A model generated the notes under the pieces. It was not told where the DNA came from, made no database searches, and was given only the letters and a program-made list of their open reading frames with translations. DNA of 64,000 bases from Crambe crambe (taxonomy: Eukaryota > Porifera > Demospongiae > Poecilosclerida > Crambeidae): assembly GCA_963924555.1 (NCBI GenBank), contig OZ004587.1:8076075-8140074 (forward strand). The letters are read 5' to 3'. This document shows, piece by piece, positions 1 to 20,723 of the stretch. Position numbers and translations under genes: made by a program. Positions within the stretch are counted from its first letter, which is position 1, and each line of letters begins with the position of its first letter.

Positions 1-2323
1 GGACATCATCAGGGATACAGCTTGGATTTGTCATGGCATAGAAAATTGGTGATTGAGGACCTGGGGCGATACTTCCTGATGAAGGGACGCGATAGGTAGG
101 AAACACAACGATCCCATAGGTGGTGTTGGGCGTGTTGCAGCGTGTGCAATTGTAAGTCACCTGACTGTTACTCACTTCAGTGAAGTTCAAAGTGTTGTCG
201 ATGAAAATTTTAACATGATAGTCAATGAGTTCATTATTCTGCTCCAGACAAGGCACAGGGTTCCATCGGAATTCGATATGCCATATGTCCATAGTTACCA
301 CTTGAATGTCTTCAACTGTTGAAGCTGGTCCTTTATAAGATGACATTGTATATACACTCTTATGCAATGATTTCATCAAATTCCAATCATCCCCACACAA
401 TATTCAATGAATTTTGTTGCACTCTTTGGAAAATTGGCCATGTGTCTGGCAATGTCAATATTCATGCATCTATAATTGTCTACTTAAGCTATAGATGTGT
501 TGACATCTACTACAGTGGAACCTCTGAATAATGGACACATTTGGTCTTTTGTCCTTTGTAGAGAGGTTGTCTTCTTTTGGAGGTTACTTCATGTAGCTAG
601 CTATAGGTACTTTTAGATTCTCCTTTATTGAGAGTTTTGTCCTTTAATAGAAATTCCACTGTATTGACATCGACTAATCCAACTTACTTGCTCCAAGGGT
701 AGTGGTGTTGGTACTGGCCGTGGAATTGACAGCTCCAGATCCCGTCCTCACTGCAGTGATGTTGAGTCTATATTGACTAAACTCCTCCACACCTTCTATA
801 GTGACCCTTCTGGAAGAAACATCTGTGATCCTAACAGTTCTTGTTGGCACATCTGCATTTTCACAAGGTCCAATGTATGAAGCTGTGATGATAAACTCCT
901 CTGTGCTTGACTCCAAGTTTGTTGAGTATGTCCAATTGAATACAATCGTAGTAGTTGATGGAACCACAGTAGAAATGCTTATTTCTGCAACAAAAGTAAT
1001 TAAAAGCACTGAAGTGCTAACCCTCAACACACACTAATATCAATATGTGCTTATTTTTCTCAGCTAACATGATAATAAGTTTATCTTCAAAAAGACCTGT
1101 GCCTCGGCACTGGTAGACTGTTGAATTCAATTCTAGCTAAGCTTTAATATGTATAAAAATTATAAACATCAAATGAAATTCGAGTTAGTGCCCTTTGATT
1201 GGCTTTTCAAATATTCACTTCCATGCAAGGCCTGTAGTTGATCTCATTGTTCTTGCCTTTCCCATCATCTGACATGACATGTGGTGTCCCTGTTCTTTCT
1301 CTCTCTCAGTGTTCTTGACTTTCCTGTTGCCAGCTAGCTGTCTTAAGCTTTCTTCACCATCTCTGCTGTTACTGTTCTTTGCTTTCTAGCATGTAGTCAA
1401 TGTTCTCTGGTGCTCTTGGCTTTCCTGTAGCCTGGCTAATGCCAAATGTACACTACCTTGTTGAAATGTTCACTTGTTGATTATGAATTCGCCTAGACTG
1501 CCGTCTCTGTTGTTTATGTCCTTACTTTCTCGCTGTCTGAGCCTGTCTCTTGGTCTATTCACGCTTGAATAAGTTGAATAACAGCTAGTTATTTGACCTA
1601 TCTACACGTGCAATCTAGATTGCGTGGGTGTAAGTTACATGAACGCGCAGGTGTGCTACTATTACGACATACGTACCACCATAGATGATCCCGGCACTGC
1701 GCCTCGGCACTCCAGTGCTGAGGCAAAAAATTCAATAGAATTAGTTCTCATAAAATTAGCTTATGGTGGTTTGTTTCATAAGCTAATTTTACGAGAACTA
1801 ATTCTATTGAATATCAATAATTATGATTGTGTATGTGTTTGCAGATATTGAGCAGACCACAGATGAGCAGGAGGTATTGGCATAAGTATTTTTTTTTTTC
1901 AAATATTCTAGCTGGCAGTGGCTGTACTACAGAGTCCATTTTCTAATTATCATCAGTGATTAAAAAAATACTGCATGGAGAACTGTACAGAAGCATGCGT
2001 ACCCAGGCCTGCTTTTTTCACAGGGCTTTTCCACCGCCCCACGAAAAAAGTGGGCCTGGGTATGAGGCTACATAAAGCTTGCCATGAACAATACTGTAAG
2101 TAGACTTATTACTAACACTACGAGTTTTTCATTTTGTTCTCAACACCTAGTGCAGATATACACAGCCTCAAAGCATTTTAGATAGCGAGGTAATGGTTGG
2201 CAGCATAGTGGGAGTATAAGGTAATAAATATGGAGCTGGAAATTGTGCCTTCTTTCTGAAAATCGGCACACTGGAGATATTATTAAGGCTGAAATTGACG
2301 CACTCTAATCACATGGTCAATGT

Positions 2324-2384
<61 letters not shown>

Positions 2385-3586
2385 TACACCACAACTGAGT
2401 ACTGTAACCCTGCACCAACCTGAACTGGTCCTAACAGTAATAATGGCTGAGAATGGGCCAGCGAAAAGAAGACTTGACGAAGGCATTCGATAGGTGCTAT
2501 ATACTGCTAATCCATACGATGTATCTGGCATGGTACAACGGGTACAGAGTGCAGTTGTCCGATCCTGACTGACATATCGATAGTCTTGTTGGTGAACTAA
2601 ATTGATATACAATGCAAGACGAAAATCGACAATTACGTTATTCTGATCCAGGCAAGGCATTGGATCCCATGTGACTCTGATATGCCTCAAACCAATTGAT
2701 GTAGCCCTGAGGTTTTGAACTATTCCACTTGGTCCTATTGAAAATGAAAAGAAAAATGAGTTCAGCTACATACAATGAAATTTCCTAATAAGGACACAAA
2801 ATTAATGAGATCAACCATTTGTTTATTTTAGAGAGGTTGCTCTCTTTTTGAGTAAATTACAGTTGAACCTCACTTCGAAGAAGGTAAACTTCTCAACTAT
2901 GGACAATACCATTGTATATACGTACCTTCTATGAAGAGGATAACCTTCCTACAAAGGAATCAAAAGCTGGGTCCCACCAAGTGTGTCCATTATTTGGAGG
3001 TTTACTGTATATTAGCTAACTATAGCAACATCTTAAAACTATAATTATATATATATATAATTATATATATATTATATATAAATTAAGCTCTGTCCTCCTT
3101 TGTATAGATACTGACTGTATTGTAGCTACTGACAACATACTTGTTGCTAAGGTAGTGAAGTTCATAGTGTCAGAGAAATTGGTTAGGACATCATTGAGAT
3201 TGACAGTAACAGTCACTCTATACTGACTGAACTCTTCCAGACCCAAAACAAGACTACTTCTAGTCTGTGGAGAGACCACATTTTTTCTCAGTGGCACTGT
3301 AACATTTTGACAAGGTCCGAGATATGATGCAGAAACCTCAATGAATGAAACATCTGACTGCAGGTGGGAGTTAAAGGTCCAATATACTAACACTCTAGTG
3401 GTAGCTGTTGCCACTCTAATAATATTCAGACCTGCAAGGATGGAGAATGATTCATTAGTGTAATGAATAATGTATAATGTGCTCATGAATAAGGAATGGT
3501 TGAGTGGTGATGGGCTTTTTTATAGTTCCTCCGACATGTGATTAAGCAGTGAATAATATTGCCATCCATATAAGCTACCCAATTCC

Positions 3587-3617
<31 letters not shown>

Positions 3618-4828
3618 ACCCACCCAAATCTACTCTTCCCGCTATACAAGGGATACTTTGTAGATAAGATGGACAGTTATATTTTGTATACTAAGTACCA
3701 TACTATGGGGATATTTTTAGTATACTATGGGGACATTTTGCATACTTTATTAGTATACTATGGGGACATTTTGCATACTTAGCTATTAGTACACTTAGAA
3801 TACTGGTAGCTACCCTGGGGAGGTATTGTGATATTCACTCTGGTCGAAGCCAGTCCTTCTAAAAGAGTTGATGACCCTGAGACTCGATAAGTAGGTACTA
3901 CGGATAACCCATAAGTAGTGTTAGACATATTGCAGAGTGTACAATTGATGGTCATCCCGTCTGTGCTTATCGTCCGAATGGGTGACTTGATTGTGCCATT
4001 AATATAATGCACGAGACGATAATCAACGATCGCACTATTTTGAAGCAGACATGGTATGGGATCCCAAGTGACTACCACATAGTTGAAGCCAACTGATACT
4101 GCTCTCACATTTCGAACTGCAGCACTTGGTCCTTAAAAGATAATTATGTATATTCAGTAAATCACTGAAACAAAATGTCATGATCAGCTATTTATAATTA
4201 TGCATGCAACATAAAGCCTGACAGTAGCTAATACATAGCTGCAACAAGATTCAGATTCTTTTTTTTTCTTTTCTTTCTTTCTTTCTTTCTTTCTCTCTTT
4301 TTTTTTTTTTTTTTTTTTTTTTGTTAGCTAGCATATCACCTCTATGTTGAAGTAGCTACATATTAAACTAGCTGCATCTATATATACATCATACTCACTT
4401 GCTGCCAAGGTGATAGTGTTCCTATATGCATAGGCAGTTGCATATAACCAAGATGTACGATTTGCTGAGATTCTCACACTGTACAGACTAAACTCCTGCA
4501 GGCCTGAAATGGTAGTGGTCCTGGTGGACGGAGAGAAAAGTCGTCTTACTACTGGCAGTGTAACATTACATGGTCCAAGATAAGATGCTCTGATCTCAAA
4601 TAACCGAGTTGTCGATTGCAAGCTGGATGGGTAGCTCCAATAAAGCTGAATATTATTAGTTCTTGGTGTCAGACTAGTGATGGTCACTGCCGAGAAAGTA
4701 ATTAACAATAATTTTAATAGCTTCTTACTCTAGCAACTGAAAGACTTACATGTTTGAGCTGAGGTCATATGAAATGATGTAAAAAAAGGAATGATTATTC
4801 CCAAAGCTACTAGTAGAGAGACCCTCAT
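1..4828 (-). CDS. Multi-FN3 cell-surface receptor, 5' part (runs off left edge)
   Basis: Probable secreted or membrane recognition protein of repeated fibronectin type III domains. Exons read on the minus strand: 4750-4828, 4399-4686, 3814-4131, 3141-3431, 2420-2734, 688-984 and 1-330 (still open at the edge). Exon 1 encodes a 26-residue signal peptide starting at ATG 4828 (hydrophobic core LLVALGIIIPFF). Every later exon is one FN3 domain bounded by phase-1 introns. Two types alternate. Type A (about 96-99 aa) carries ASY-x-GPC and an EFS-x-Y motif. Type B (about 105 aa) carries W-[DN]-P-[IVM]-PC-L and a CT-x-C pair before TYG. No transmembrane segment or stop lies in the window, but the related complete gene at 21559-25326 ends in one. 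Its 5' flank is cut by a hAT element 13 bp from the ATG. Ligand unknown; the gene could be a pseudogene by promoter loss, although all frames seen are open. Confidence 0.8.
513..661. mobile_element. Tigger/pogo-like MITE copy
   Basis: Complete copy: begins CAGTGGAACCTCTGAATAATGG, ends AAATTCCACTG, flanked by TA on both sides (511-512, 662-663). Sits in an intron of the FN3 gene. No coding capacity. A TA target and CAGTGGAACC termini match pogo/Tigger-type elements. Confidence 0.8.
1731..1811. repeat. Long hairpin: 35-nt arms, 11-nt loop
   Basis: Arms 1731-1765 and 1777-1811 are reverse complements with one mismatch, in the large intron (985-2419) of the FN3 gene. A shorter inverted repeat of GCCTCGGCACT lies just before it (about 1700-1724). 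Most likely a fold-back MITE remnant. The same intron holds another imperfect hairpin at about 1998-2067 (ACCCAGGCC...GGCCTGGGT). Confidence 0.7.
2326..2381. repeat. (CA)n microsatellite
   Basis: About 28 perfect CA units in the intron following the type-B FN3 exon 2420-2734. Apart from this and the hairpins, the 1.4-kb intron shows nothing gene-like. Confidence 0.95.
2861..3006. mobile_element. Tigger/pogo-like MITE copy (degraded)
   Basis: Diverged copy in reverse orientation, recognisable by AGTTGAACCTC at one end and GTGTGTCCATTATTTGGAGG near the other. Intronic. Confidence 0.6.
3588..3617. repeat. Poly-C tract
   Basis: About 30 consecutive C in the intron between FN3 exons 3814-4131 and 3141-3431. 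It is followed by a short tandem repeat built on TATACTATGGGGACATTTTG (about 3695-3780). Confidence 0.95.
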
Positions 4829-4841
4829 ATCTAGATCTAAC

Positions 4842-7830
4842 AGGGGCGGATCTAGGATATTTAAATGGGGGGCTCTTTTTTTAGGTGAAGTATCTGCGCG
4901 CGGAAATTTTTGCCTGACCACGCCCACTTTTGCCTAGCCACGCCTTTTTGTAAACTGCGCCCACTTGATGTACATTTTAATTAGAGAAACAATGACTGAA
5001 AAATGAACTGTGATAAAAGTTACAGAGCAATTCTATTTGATTTTAGTTTAAACCTGTCAACTACATTGTCAAGATCAACTGATTTATGATAGTGGATATG
5101 CATGAGGGCTAAAGATGATAACCTTTCTTGTCCCATGGTGCTACGAAGAAATGTTTTGAGATTTTTCAGGGTGCTGTTAGCTCTTTCATTTTCACAAGAT
5201 GTGACTGGGAGTGTACAAGCAATGCACAAAAGAGTGTAAATATTGGGAAAGTAATCCCTGTCACACTGTTTCAGTGCTTTTTCAAGAGTTGATGGCCTTC
5301 TTTCAGCATCTTCTGCTTGCCACTTTGCCCTCCACCTCCATGCCTCTGTAGATGCAAGTGCAGAATTAGGCAAATCACTATCATAAAAAGAAGCCACTTC
5401 TTCCAAAGATATTTCAGAGTGAGTACAAACTATAGAAGGTAGCTATAAGATGAAGTAATTTTGATGCTGTTATTTGAGTTTGACTAAATCTTTCATTCAT
5501 TTGTTGAATTAAATTATCTAATAAAGGAAGTACTATACACCTTCGGTAATACTCTTCCACAGAATCATGTTCTGTATTCTCACGATGACATTGTCGACCT
5601 GTTGTTCTAGGGACCTGTGGAGCAACATTCACTACACTAGCTACCTTTTCAACATGCAAATACCATGCATGTAACAATGCATCATCAGAACGGATAGTAG
5701 TAAGTTCATCAATAACAGATTGAACTTGTGAATATGCCTTAACTATGTCATTATTTCTATTTTGCAGCTTAATGCTAATCGGTTTGATAATTCCCATGAT
5801 ATTCATAGTTATAACGAAGGACACTATGAAAGAAAATGAATTGTACATCTTCAGTAACCCATTTGCAGCTACTAGAGCATTATTATCCCAATTCATTTCT
5901 CCATAATCACGAGAAACAATTGCTTCCATGGTAGTTATTAGGAATTTAAATAGTAGGAAAAAATTTTCATATGCTTCATGCCTATAAATCCACCTAGTTC
6001 TACACAGATCTTTAACTTTAACAGTAGTAGCCTGCTTATTGACTACCTTCTCAAAAAAAAGCTTGCCTTTTAGCACTGTTACTGAAAAAGTAAGCCGTTT
6101 CAGTAACAGTTGAGTTCATGTTTCGAATAGATGGTAAGTTACATGCTCGTACTATACAAAGGTTCAATATATTACAATGCATGTAAGTAGCCTTGGGATT
6201 CTCTGCCACTAAACGTCCTTGGACACCGGTGATGCATGACATATTAGAGGCACCATCGTACCCCTGACCCCGACAATCCTGGAAATCTATACCATATTTA
6301 GCTATAGTTTCTTTGAGCTTAGCAGCCAAAATACTTCTCCAGTTATTCTTTCTGTGTACACAAAATCCATAAACTCTTCTCGAATACTACAACTGCTATC
6401 AACAAATCGTAAAACTACAGACATTTGTTCCTTGATAGCAACATCTGTCACCTCGTCACATAATATAGAAAACCATTTAGCTTCTTTAATTTCACTTATA
6501 ATTCCATCCCTGATGTGGTCACCTATACATTCAATGATTTCATTTTGAATGGTCTTGCTAGTGTACATTGCATTTTTACCAGCATCCTTCAAATGCTTTG
6601 CCAATGAAACATTGCCTGACCTTACACTATATTCCAAAAGTGCAAGAAAATTGCCCTTGTTATAAGACTGTGAATCAGCAGTGCTATCATCTCTATGTCC
6701 CCGTAAAGCTATACACTGCTTGCCACAAAACAGTATGGCATCTGCTATGGACTTAATTATATACCTATTATTAGCAATTTCAGTCTCAGTAACTTGTTTC
6801 AGTCGATTCTCAATCGAGGTTTCAGGTTGAGTAATAGAAGATTTCAAAGCTTCCATTCTAACTACAGCAAGCTTATGATATTCATGTGAATTATGCTCAG
6901 CAAACTTTCTTGTTTTCTTACTCCAAGAGTTAAACTTTTCACATACAAACTGTCCCAGATTTTGTCTTGAAGCAAAAAGAACACAAGGTAAGCAAAAAAT
7001 ACCATCTTCCATCTTACTATAAACAAACCAAGGATTATCAATAAAGTACTTATATTGGCAAGACCTATTACAACCATCAGCATACCGACTAGGAAATTTA
7101 TAATTAATATCAGGTTTAAAATGATTAATCATAAGAGAATACTTTTGTTTAGGAGACAAGTTTTTTATGATATTTTGATCCATTGAGTGTAATAACATAC
7201 CGATATCGTCAATTTTAGTTATATCATAGATACTATAAACTACGTTTATAGTATCTATGGTTATATCAAGGTTCACATTACTAAAAGAAGGTTGAATAGG
7301 AAAAGAGGCAGGAGGTGAGGGCAGAATGGAGGAAGAGCTAAGCGGAGAAGAACATGGGATAGGAGATAAAGTGCAGGAAGATGGAGAAGTGTCATGCACA
7401 GTAGGAGATTCCATGGGGGACACACTACAGGAGGATGTTAGTGGAATGGATGAAGAATCCACACTGATTCCAGATGCAATCTGGATAGCACCACTTGAAG
7501 TTGATCCTTCAGGCTCAACAGTAGAGTAGACTTCGAGTTCTAGACCTTCAGACTCTGCTCTACTTCGTTTCCTGAGCAGCAGGATAATAAAGCAGCTAGC
7601 ATGCTGTAATAAACTTAGCTAGCCTAGTGCGTTAATCGTTAAACTTGCCTGAAAAAACTGCTCAATTTGCTTTGTGACATAGCTAGCAGCTTGAAAAGTT
7701 AAACGAATCCCTCTATCAAAAAAAATGACTACAATAATATCCGTTGAGTTCAGTTACTGTCTCGGACGTCGGAGTTGACAGGAAAGGGGGCTCGTACAAG
7801 ACGAGTCGAGCCTTCTCTGAATCCGCCCCT
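4842..7830 (-). mobile_element. hAT DNA transposon, near-complete
   Basis: About 2,989 bp bounded by terminal inverted repeats AGGGGCGGATCTAGGA (left) and its imperfect complement at the right (...AATCCGCCCCT). The flanking 8-mers GATCTAAC (4834-4841) and GATCTATT (7831-7838) match at 6 of 8 positions, as expected for an ageing hAT target duplication. Subterminal CCACGCCCACTT motifs lie near 4915-4970. It carries one minus-strand transposase gene and has the same orientation as the FN3 receptor it abuts: its left end lies 13 bp upstream of that gene's ATG. Confidence 0.88.
5020..7462 (-). pseudogene. hAT transposase (ZMYM1/DUF4371 type), disrupted
   Basis: Segments in order: 7462-6302, 6329-6051, 6076-5414 and 5406-5020. 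The first holds a Ser/Pro-rich start, a TTF-type zinc-finger region (NPWF...CLPCVLF) and the DUF4371 start of the RNase-H fold with the first acidic residue in SILCDEVTD. The second has the CRGQGYDGASNMS motif, the third a CRTRW motif, and the last the hAT C-terminal dimerisation region (LPVTSCENERANSTLKNLK). The frame changes about three times (near 6305-6329, 6055-6076 and 5406-5414, one at a T/A homopolymer). A mobilised copy elsewhere in the genome is likely, because the remainder is well conserved. Confidence 0.85.
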
Positions 7831-7838
7831 GATCTATT

Positions 7839-8490
7839 TAGGGGCACGGCTCGCTTAGCTAGAGCTAGAGCGGCGTACGTTCTAGCTAGGTACTAGGTAC
7901 GTAGGTGCACCATAGATTCGCGCGCGCGGAAATAACTAGTACATATACACAACATTACCCATGCATGTAGCTAGCTAGCTAACGAAAAAGGGGCAAAAAC
8001 AATTAACTCTTTCAAGTCAGTGTGAGAGGGATTACAGTCCCATTGGCCACTACAGTAGTATTCGTAGGAATAAACTTGAAATCCTGACCAAATCCTACCA
8101 CAGATCTTATCAAATAGCTGGAAATTAGCTATGACAGTGCGCATGCTCACTACAGCATGAGACAACTCCATGAAAATGTGTAGTAGTTATAGCTATGGGT
8201 GCTAGGGTTTTAAGTAACTAAAATCCATAGGTGCCAGGGCAATATACCCTTTGATGCTGCCCACATAATATAACCTCATGCCAAGTCTATGGGAAGATAC
8301 AATTTTTTAACTATAAAAATAATGTGTATAGAATGAACAACAATTACACAATATATATGGCAAGTCATTTCACTCATAGGCTGTATTTTTAATTCATGAA
8401 ATTACAGATGCCTTACTAGTGAAACAACTCGCCATATTCCACTCTGACTGTAATGAGATAGCTATAGCTAGCTAGCTATCAACTGTTTTC
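7839..8490. other. Spacer between hAT and receptor kinase 3' end
   Basis: No credible gene. Positions 7839-7930 are CpG-richer than the surroundings (GCGCGCGCGG near 7921) and may be the former promoter or 5' UTR of the FN3 receptor, now about 3 kb from its ATG. The rest is A+T-rich 3' flank of the kinase gene. Confidence 0.5.
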
Positions 8491-14247
<5,757 letters not shown>

Positions 14248-14403
14248 TCTGAATTCCCTTGACATTTCCAGTCAACAATCGTTCAGCAAATTACTTCAGC
14301 CCCGCCCCCGGGTTAGTCTCGCGGGCCGACCCGATGCTTGCTGCTAGCTTATGCGCATGCGTCTATTATATTTTCTAAATAATGCTCACTGATAGTTTTA
14401 CTG
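14248..14403. promoter_or_regulatory. Bidirectional promoter, SRCR kinase / UBXN6
   Basis: Only 156 bp separate the two divergent start codons. Contains a GC-rich CCCGCCCCCGGG at 14301-14312 and a palindromic TGCGCATGCG at 14352-14361 that matches the NRF1 consensus. No TATA box at a sensible distance from either start. Confidence 0.65.
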
Positions 14404-18032
<3,629 letters not shown>

Positions 18033-18995
18033 TTTAAACTTACACTCATCAGGTTCCAGCTAAATATTAATTAACTGCTTATTGATCATTAATTCTGAAC
18101 TATCATGTAATTTTCATTGTTGTTATGCTTGAGAAAGCTAGCAGTGGACTCCAAAACTCAGTCGATGCAATTTGAATAATGTGTTATACTGCTGCATATT
18201 ATAATTATAGCTATTCAGTAAGTTCTACATAGCATGCACACTAAAAAGCAATAGCTGAGCTGCATGACTGCATGTAGCTAACTTCAAAGGTATTCTATCA
18301 AACTTGAACCTGCTGCATCCTGTTCCAAAGATTAATGGTCCATAGTTTAGCTACTGCATGGCTGAATTCAGAGTAATAACCACAATTCACTTCCTATATG
18401 CGAGGAATTAAGGCTATAAAGTCTTAACAGAGTTAGCAATTATTAACTATTAACTGCTGCTTCTGTTCTGGTGGTAGTGCTTCAACATTTCAACTTGTGG
18501 AAAGAAGAAAATCATCAATCATTTGTATGTGTATAGCAATTAATATAGCTAACTAGTTAGTAGTTAGATTTTTGCCTACACATCTTACGCAGTGGAACCA
18601 TAGATAATAAAGAGTGCTCTACTGGCTATAGTGAAACTATAGCACTTGGGACCCGGGCTTTTGTCCTTTGTATGATGACAGTTATTTTATGCAGATTGTA
18701 CACAAAAAATATTCTAGATTGTCCTTTGTTGAGAGGCTTACCCTCTTTTGGGGTGTCCTTTTATCAGAGATTCCATATATTATGTATTAGGCTCTTAGAA
18801 CTGATATTCATTTGTAGCCACTTCAACTGCTGAGTTCAGTGAGTTATGTAAGTGGGTGGTGCATTATATATACATAAATTATGCAGGGCACTACTATTGT
18901 GAGAGAGACACACATAAGTAGCTGGAGTGTGGACCTATAGCTAAATATAGAACAATCTCAATGAGTCATGATGATATTTATAGCTACTATTCCTT
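18033..18995. other. Spacer UBXN6 to GPCR 1
   Basis: A+T-rich with no coding signal. A worn Tigger-like MITE occupies about 18592-18775 (CAGTGGAACCATAGATAATAAAG ... ATCAGAGATTCCA). An acceptor-like TTCCTTATGCAG at 18991-19002 would remove the first ATG of GPCR 1, so a 5' UTR exon may lie here. Confidence 0.5.
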
Positions 18996-20723
18996 ATGCA
19001 GTGTTTAAAATCACTCATGGATCTCCTTAATGAAAGCTCAGGCTCTGGTATGGACATGAAAGATAATGGATCTTTTAACCACCCACCCTTCTGTCGCTAT
19101 GGCATTGGAATGAATAGCTCGGTCATCACTTTCCCCCAACAATGGGCCATTGCTAATCAAGTCACTAAATTCGTTCCATATATCGCTGCTCTTGAAGCTG
19201 TGTTCCTCCTGATTTCCTTCTTCTGGAATTTTCTGATCCTATTCAGTTTCGTAGCCCGGATGAATCTCTTGAAAGAACCAGCTTGCATCTATCTCTTCAA
19301 CTTGGCTTTGACTGACTTAATGTTATCCATTTCTGTCGTATTGCAGTGCTTTGCAGTGCAGTGTTCAGGAGGTTTTATAGTTGGTAATTCGGACGTCACT
19401 AGATGTGGATTATGTCAGTTCCTTGGTTTCATGCTCATGTTTTTGATGGCAAGCACGCTCCACACACTTGCTGCTCTTTCGTTCGATCGATTCTTCCTTC
19501 TGATAAGGCCTCTTCGCTACCATCAGTACTTCAACTGGAAGAGAGCTGTGATTATTGTCATATTCTTCTGGATTTTATCATTTTGCCTGGCAATTCCTCC
19601 TATTTTTGGTTTTGGGGAATATATTTTCAATCCTATTCTAGGCAACTGTCATCCTTCCTGGGAGAGTTCCTCATTTAAAGGAATAGCCAATTTCCATTAC
19701 ATCGTCTTAATAGCAGCAGAAGCGCTCATACCAATCTTCATTCTCATAGTTACAAACATTTGGACCTGTAAAGTTGTCATAGGAGTGCTGAGAGCTCGGT
19801 ATCAACGTCATAAAAACTTCATCACCAGATCTGAATACTCAACTTCAAGCTACACCAACAGTGACAGGCATTATAGCCAGCAGCAATTCCAGCTTGTGAA
19901 AGTATTTGGAGCATTTTTTCTGGCCCACATTTGTTGTTGGATGCCTGTGCTCACTGCAGTTGTTGTAGCCTTGATTATCGGACGCACCAGGATACCTTAT
20001 TTGGTCTTTATTGTGTCATGGATGTTTTATCTGAGCAATCCTGTCGTTCATCCTATACTGGAAACCTTCTTCATCAAGGATCTTCGGGTTCGAGTGAAGA
20101 AAGCACGCAATTCGGTGAAAAGGTCCATCAGGAAAGCAGCTTCTTATATCCAACGCTCATCACTGAAGAAGAAGAATTCTAATTCCAGCCTCACTCGGGA
20201 AGCAAATAGTACAAGGTATACTGGGAGGGTAACCGACATAGAATGCTTGAGTGATATATCCAAGAGTGTGCATAAGGAAAGAGTAGTCTGTAATGGTGGA
20301 CAAGATTTGATCATAACTCTGAGTCCTGTGCCAGTTGAGACTAGAGATTCTGAGATTTTGACAAATGGCTTCATCAAAACAGATAAGGATGAATCTACTG
20401 CTATGCATGCTAAATTAAGTGGAGTGCCTGCCTGCTTTACTAATTCAGTTCATAAATCAGAACTGGTCAATCATAGCCAACCAACTGATACATCAATCTC
20501 TCAAACTCTTGCCGGTTCAAGTGATCTTCCCCGATCGAATGGACTTCAATTTATGATTCAGCCACTTCATACACATGCTCTGGACGAAACTAGCGAATTA
20601 CCACAAGCCGCTCATCATGTTCACAGTGATTCCATGCTGGGTAATGAAAAACCGTGTACTTTCACCACCAGTTTTGTCATAATTTACGACTGCGAAAACA
20701 AGAGAGTGGAAATTGAAGTGTAA
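18996..20723 (+). CDS. Rhodopsin-class GPCR 1
   Basis: Seven-transmembrane receptor, single coding exon, up to 575 aa. Landmarks in order: N1.50 in FFWNFLIL; D2.50 in NLALTDL; TM3 Cys and a DRF in place of DRY at its end; W4.50 in IFFWIL; then AIPPIFGFGEY leading to the extracellular-loop Cys; P5.50 in EALIPIF; CWMP in TM6; and NPVVHPILE in TM7, so NPxxY has become NPxxH. The cytoplasmic tail is long (about 220 aa) and Ser/Thr-rich. Shares the PPxFGFGEY loop and TM7 motif with the GPCRs at 31588-32949 and 33594-35327, so the three are paralogues. The opsin lysine position holds Trp. The real start may be the second Met (MDLLNESSG). Ligand unknown. Confidence 0.9.
   Translation: MQCLKSLMDLLNESSGSGMDMKDNGSFNHPPFCRYGIGMNSSVITFPQQWAIANQVTKFVPYIAALEAVFLLISFFWNFLILFSFVARMNLLKEPACIYLFNLALTDLMLSISVVLQCFAVQCSGGFIVGNSDVTRCGLCQFLGFMLMFLMASTLHTLAALSFDRFFLLIRPLRYHQYFNWKRAVIIVIFFWILSFCLAIPPIFGFGEYIFNPILGNCHPSWESSSFKGIANFHYIVLIAAEALIPIFILIVTNIWTCKVVIGVLRARYQRHKNFITRSEYSTSSYTNSDRHYSQQQFQLVKVFGAFFLAHICCWMPVLTAVVVALIIGRTRIPYLVFIVSWMFYLSNPVVHPILETFFIKDLRVRVKKARNSVKRSIRKAASYIQRSSLKKKNSNSSLTREANSTRYTGRVTDIECLSDISKSVHKERVVCNGGQDLIITLSPVPVETRDSEILTNGFIKTDKDESTAMHAKLSGVPACFTNSVHKSELVNHSQPTDTSISQTLAGSSDLPRSNGLQFMIQPLHTHALDETSELPQAAHHVHSDSMLGNEKPCTFTTSFVIIYDCENKRVEIEV

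Noticed and set aside
1731-1811. Calling the hairpin a microRNA
   Set aside because: The stem is longer and more perfect than usual for a pre-miRNA and sits among other fold-back repeats; no expression evidence.
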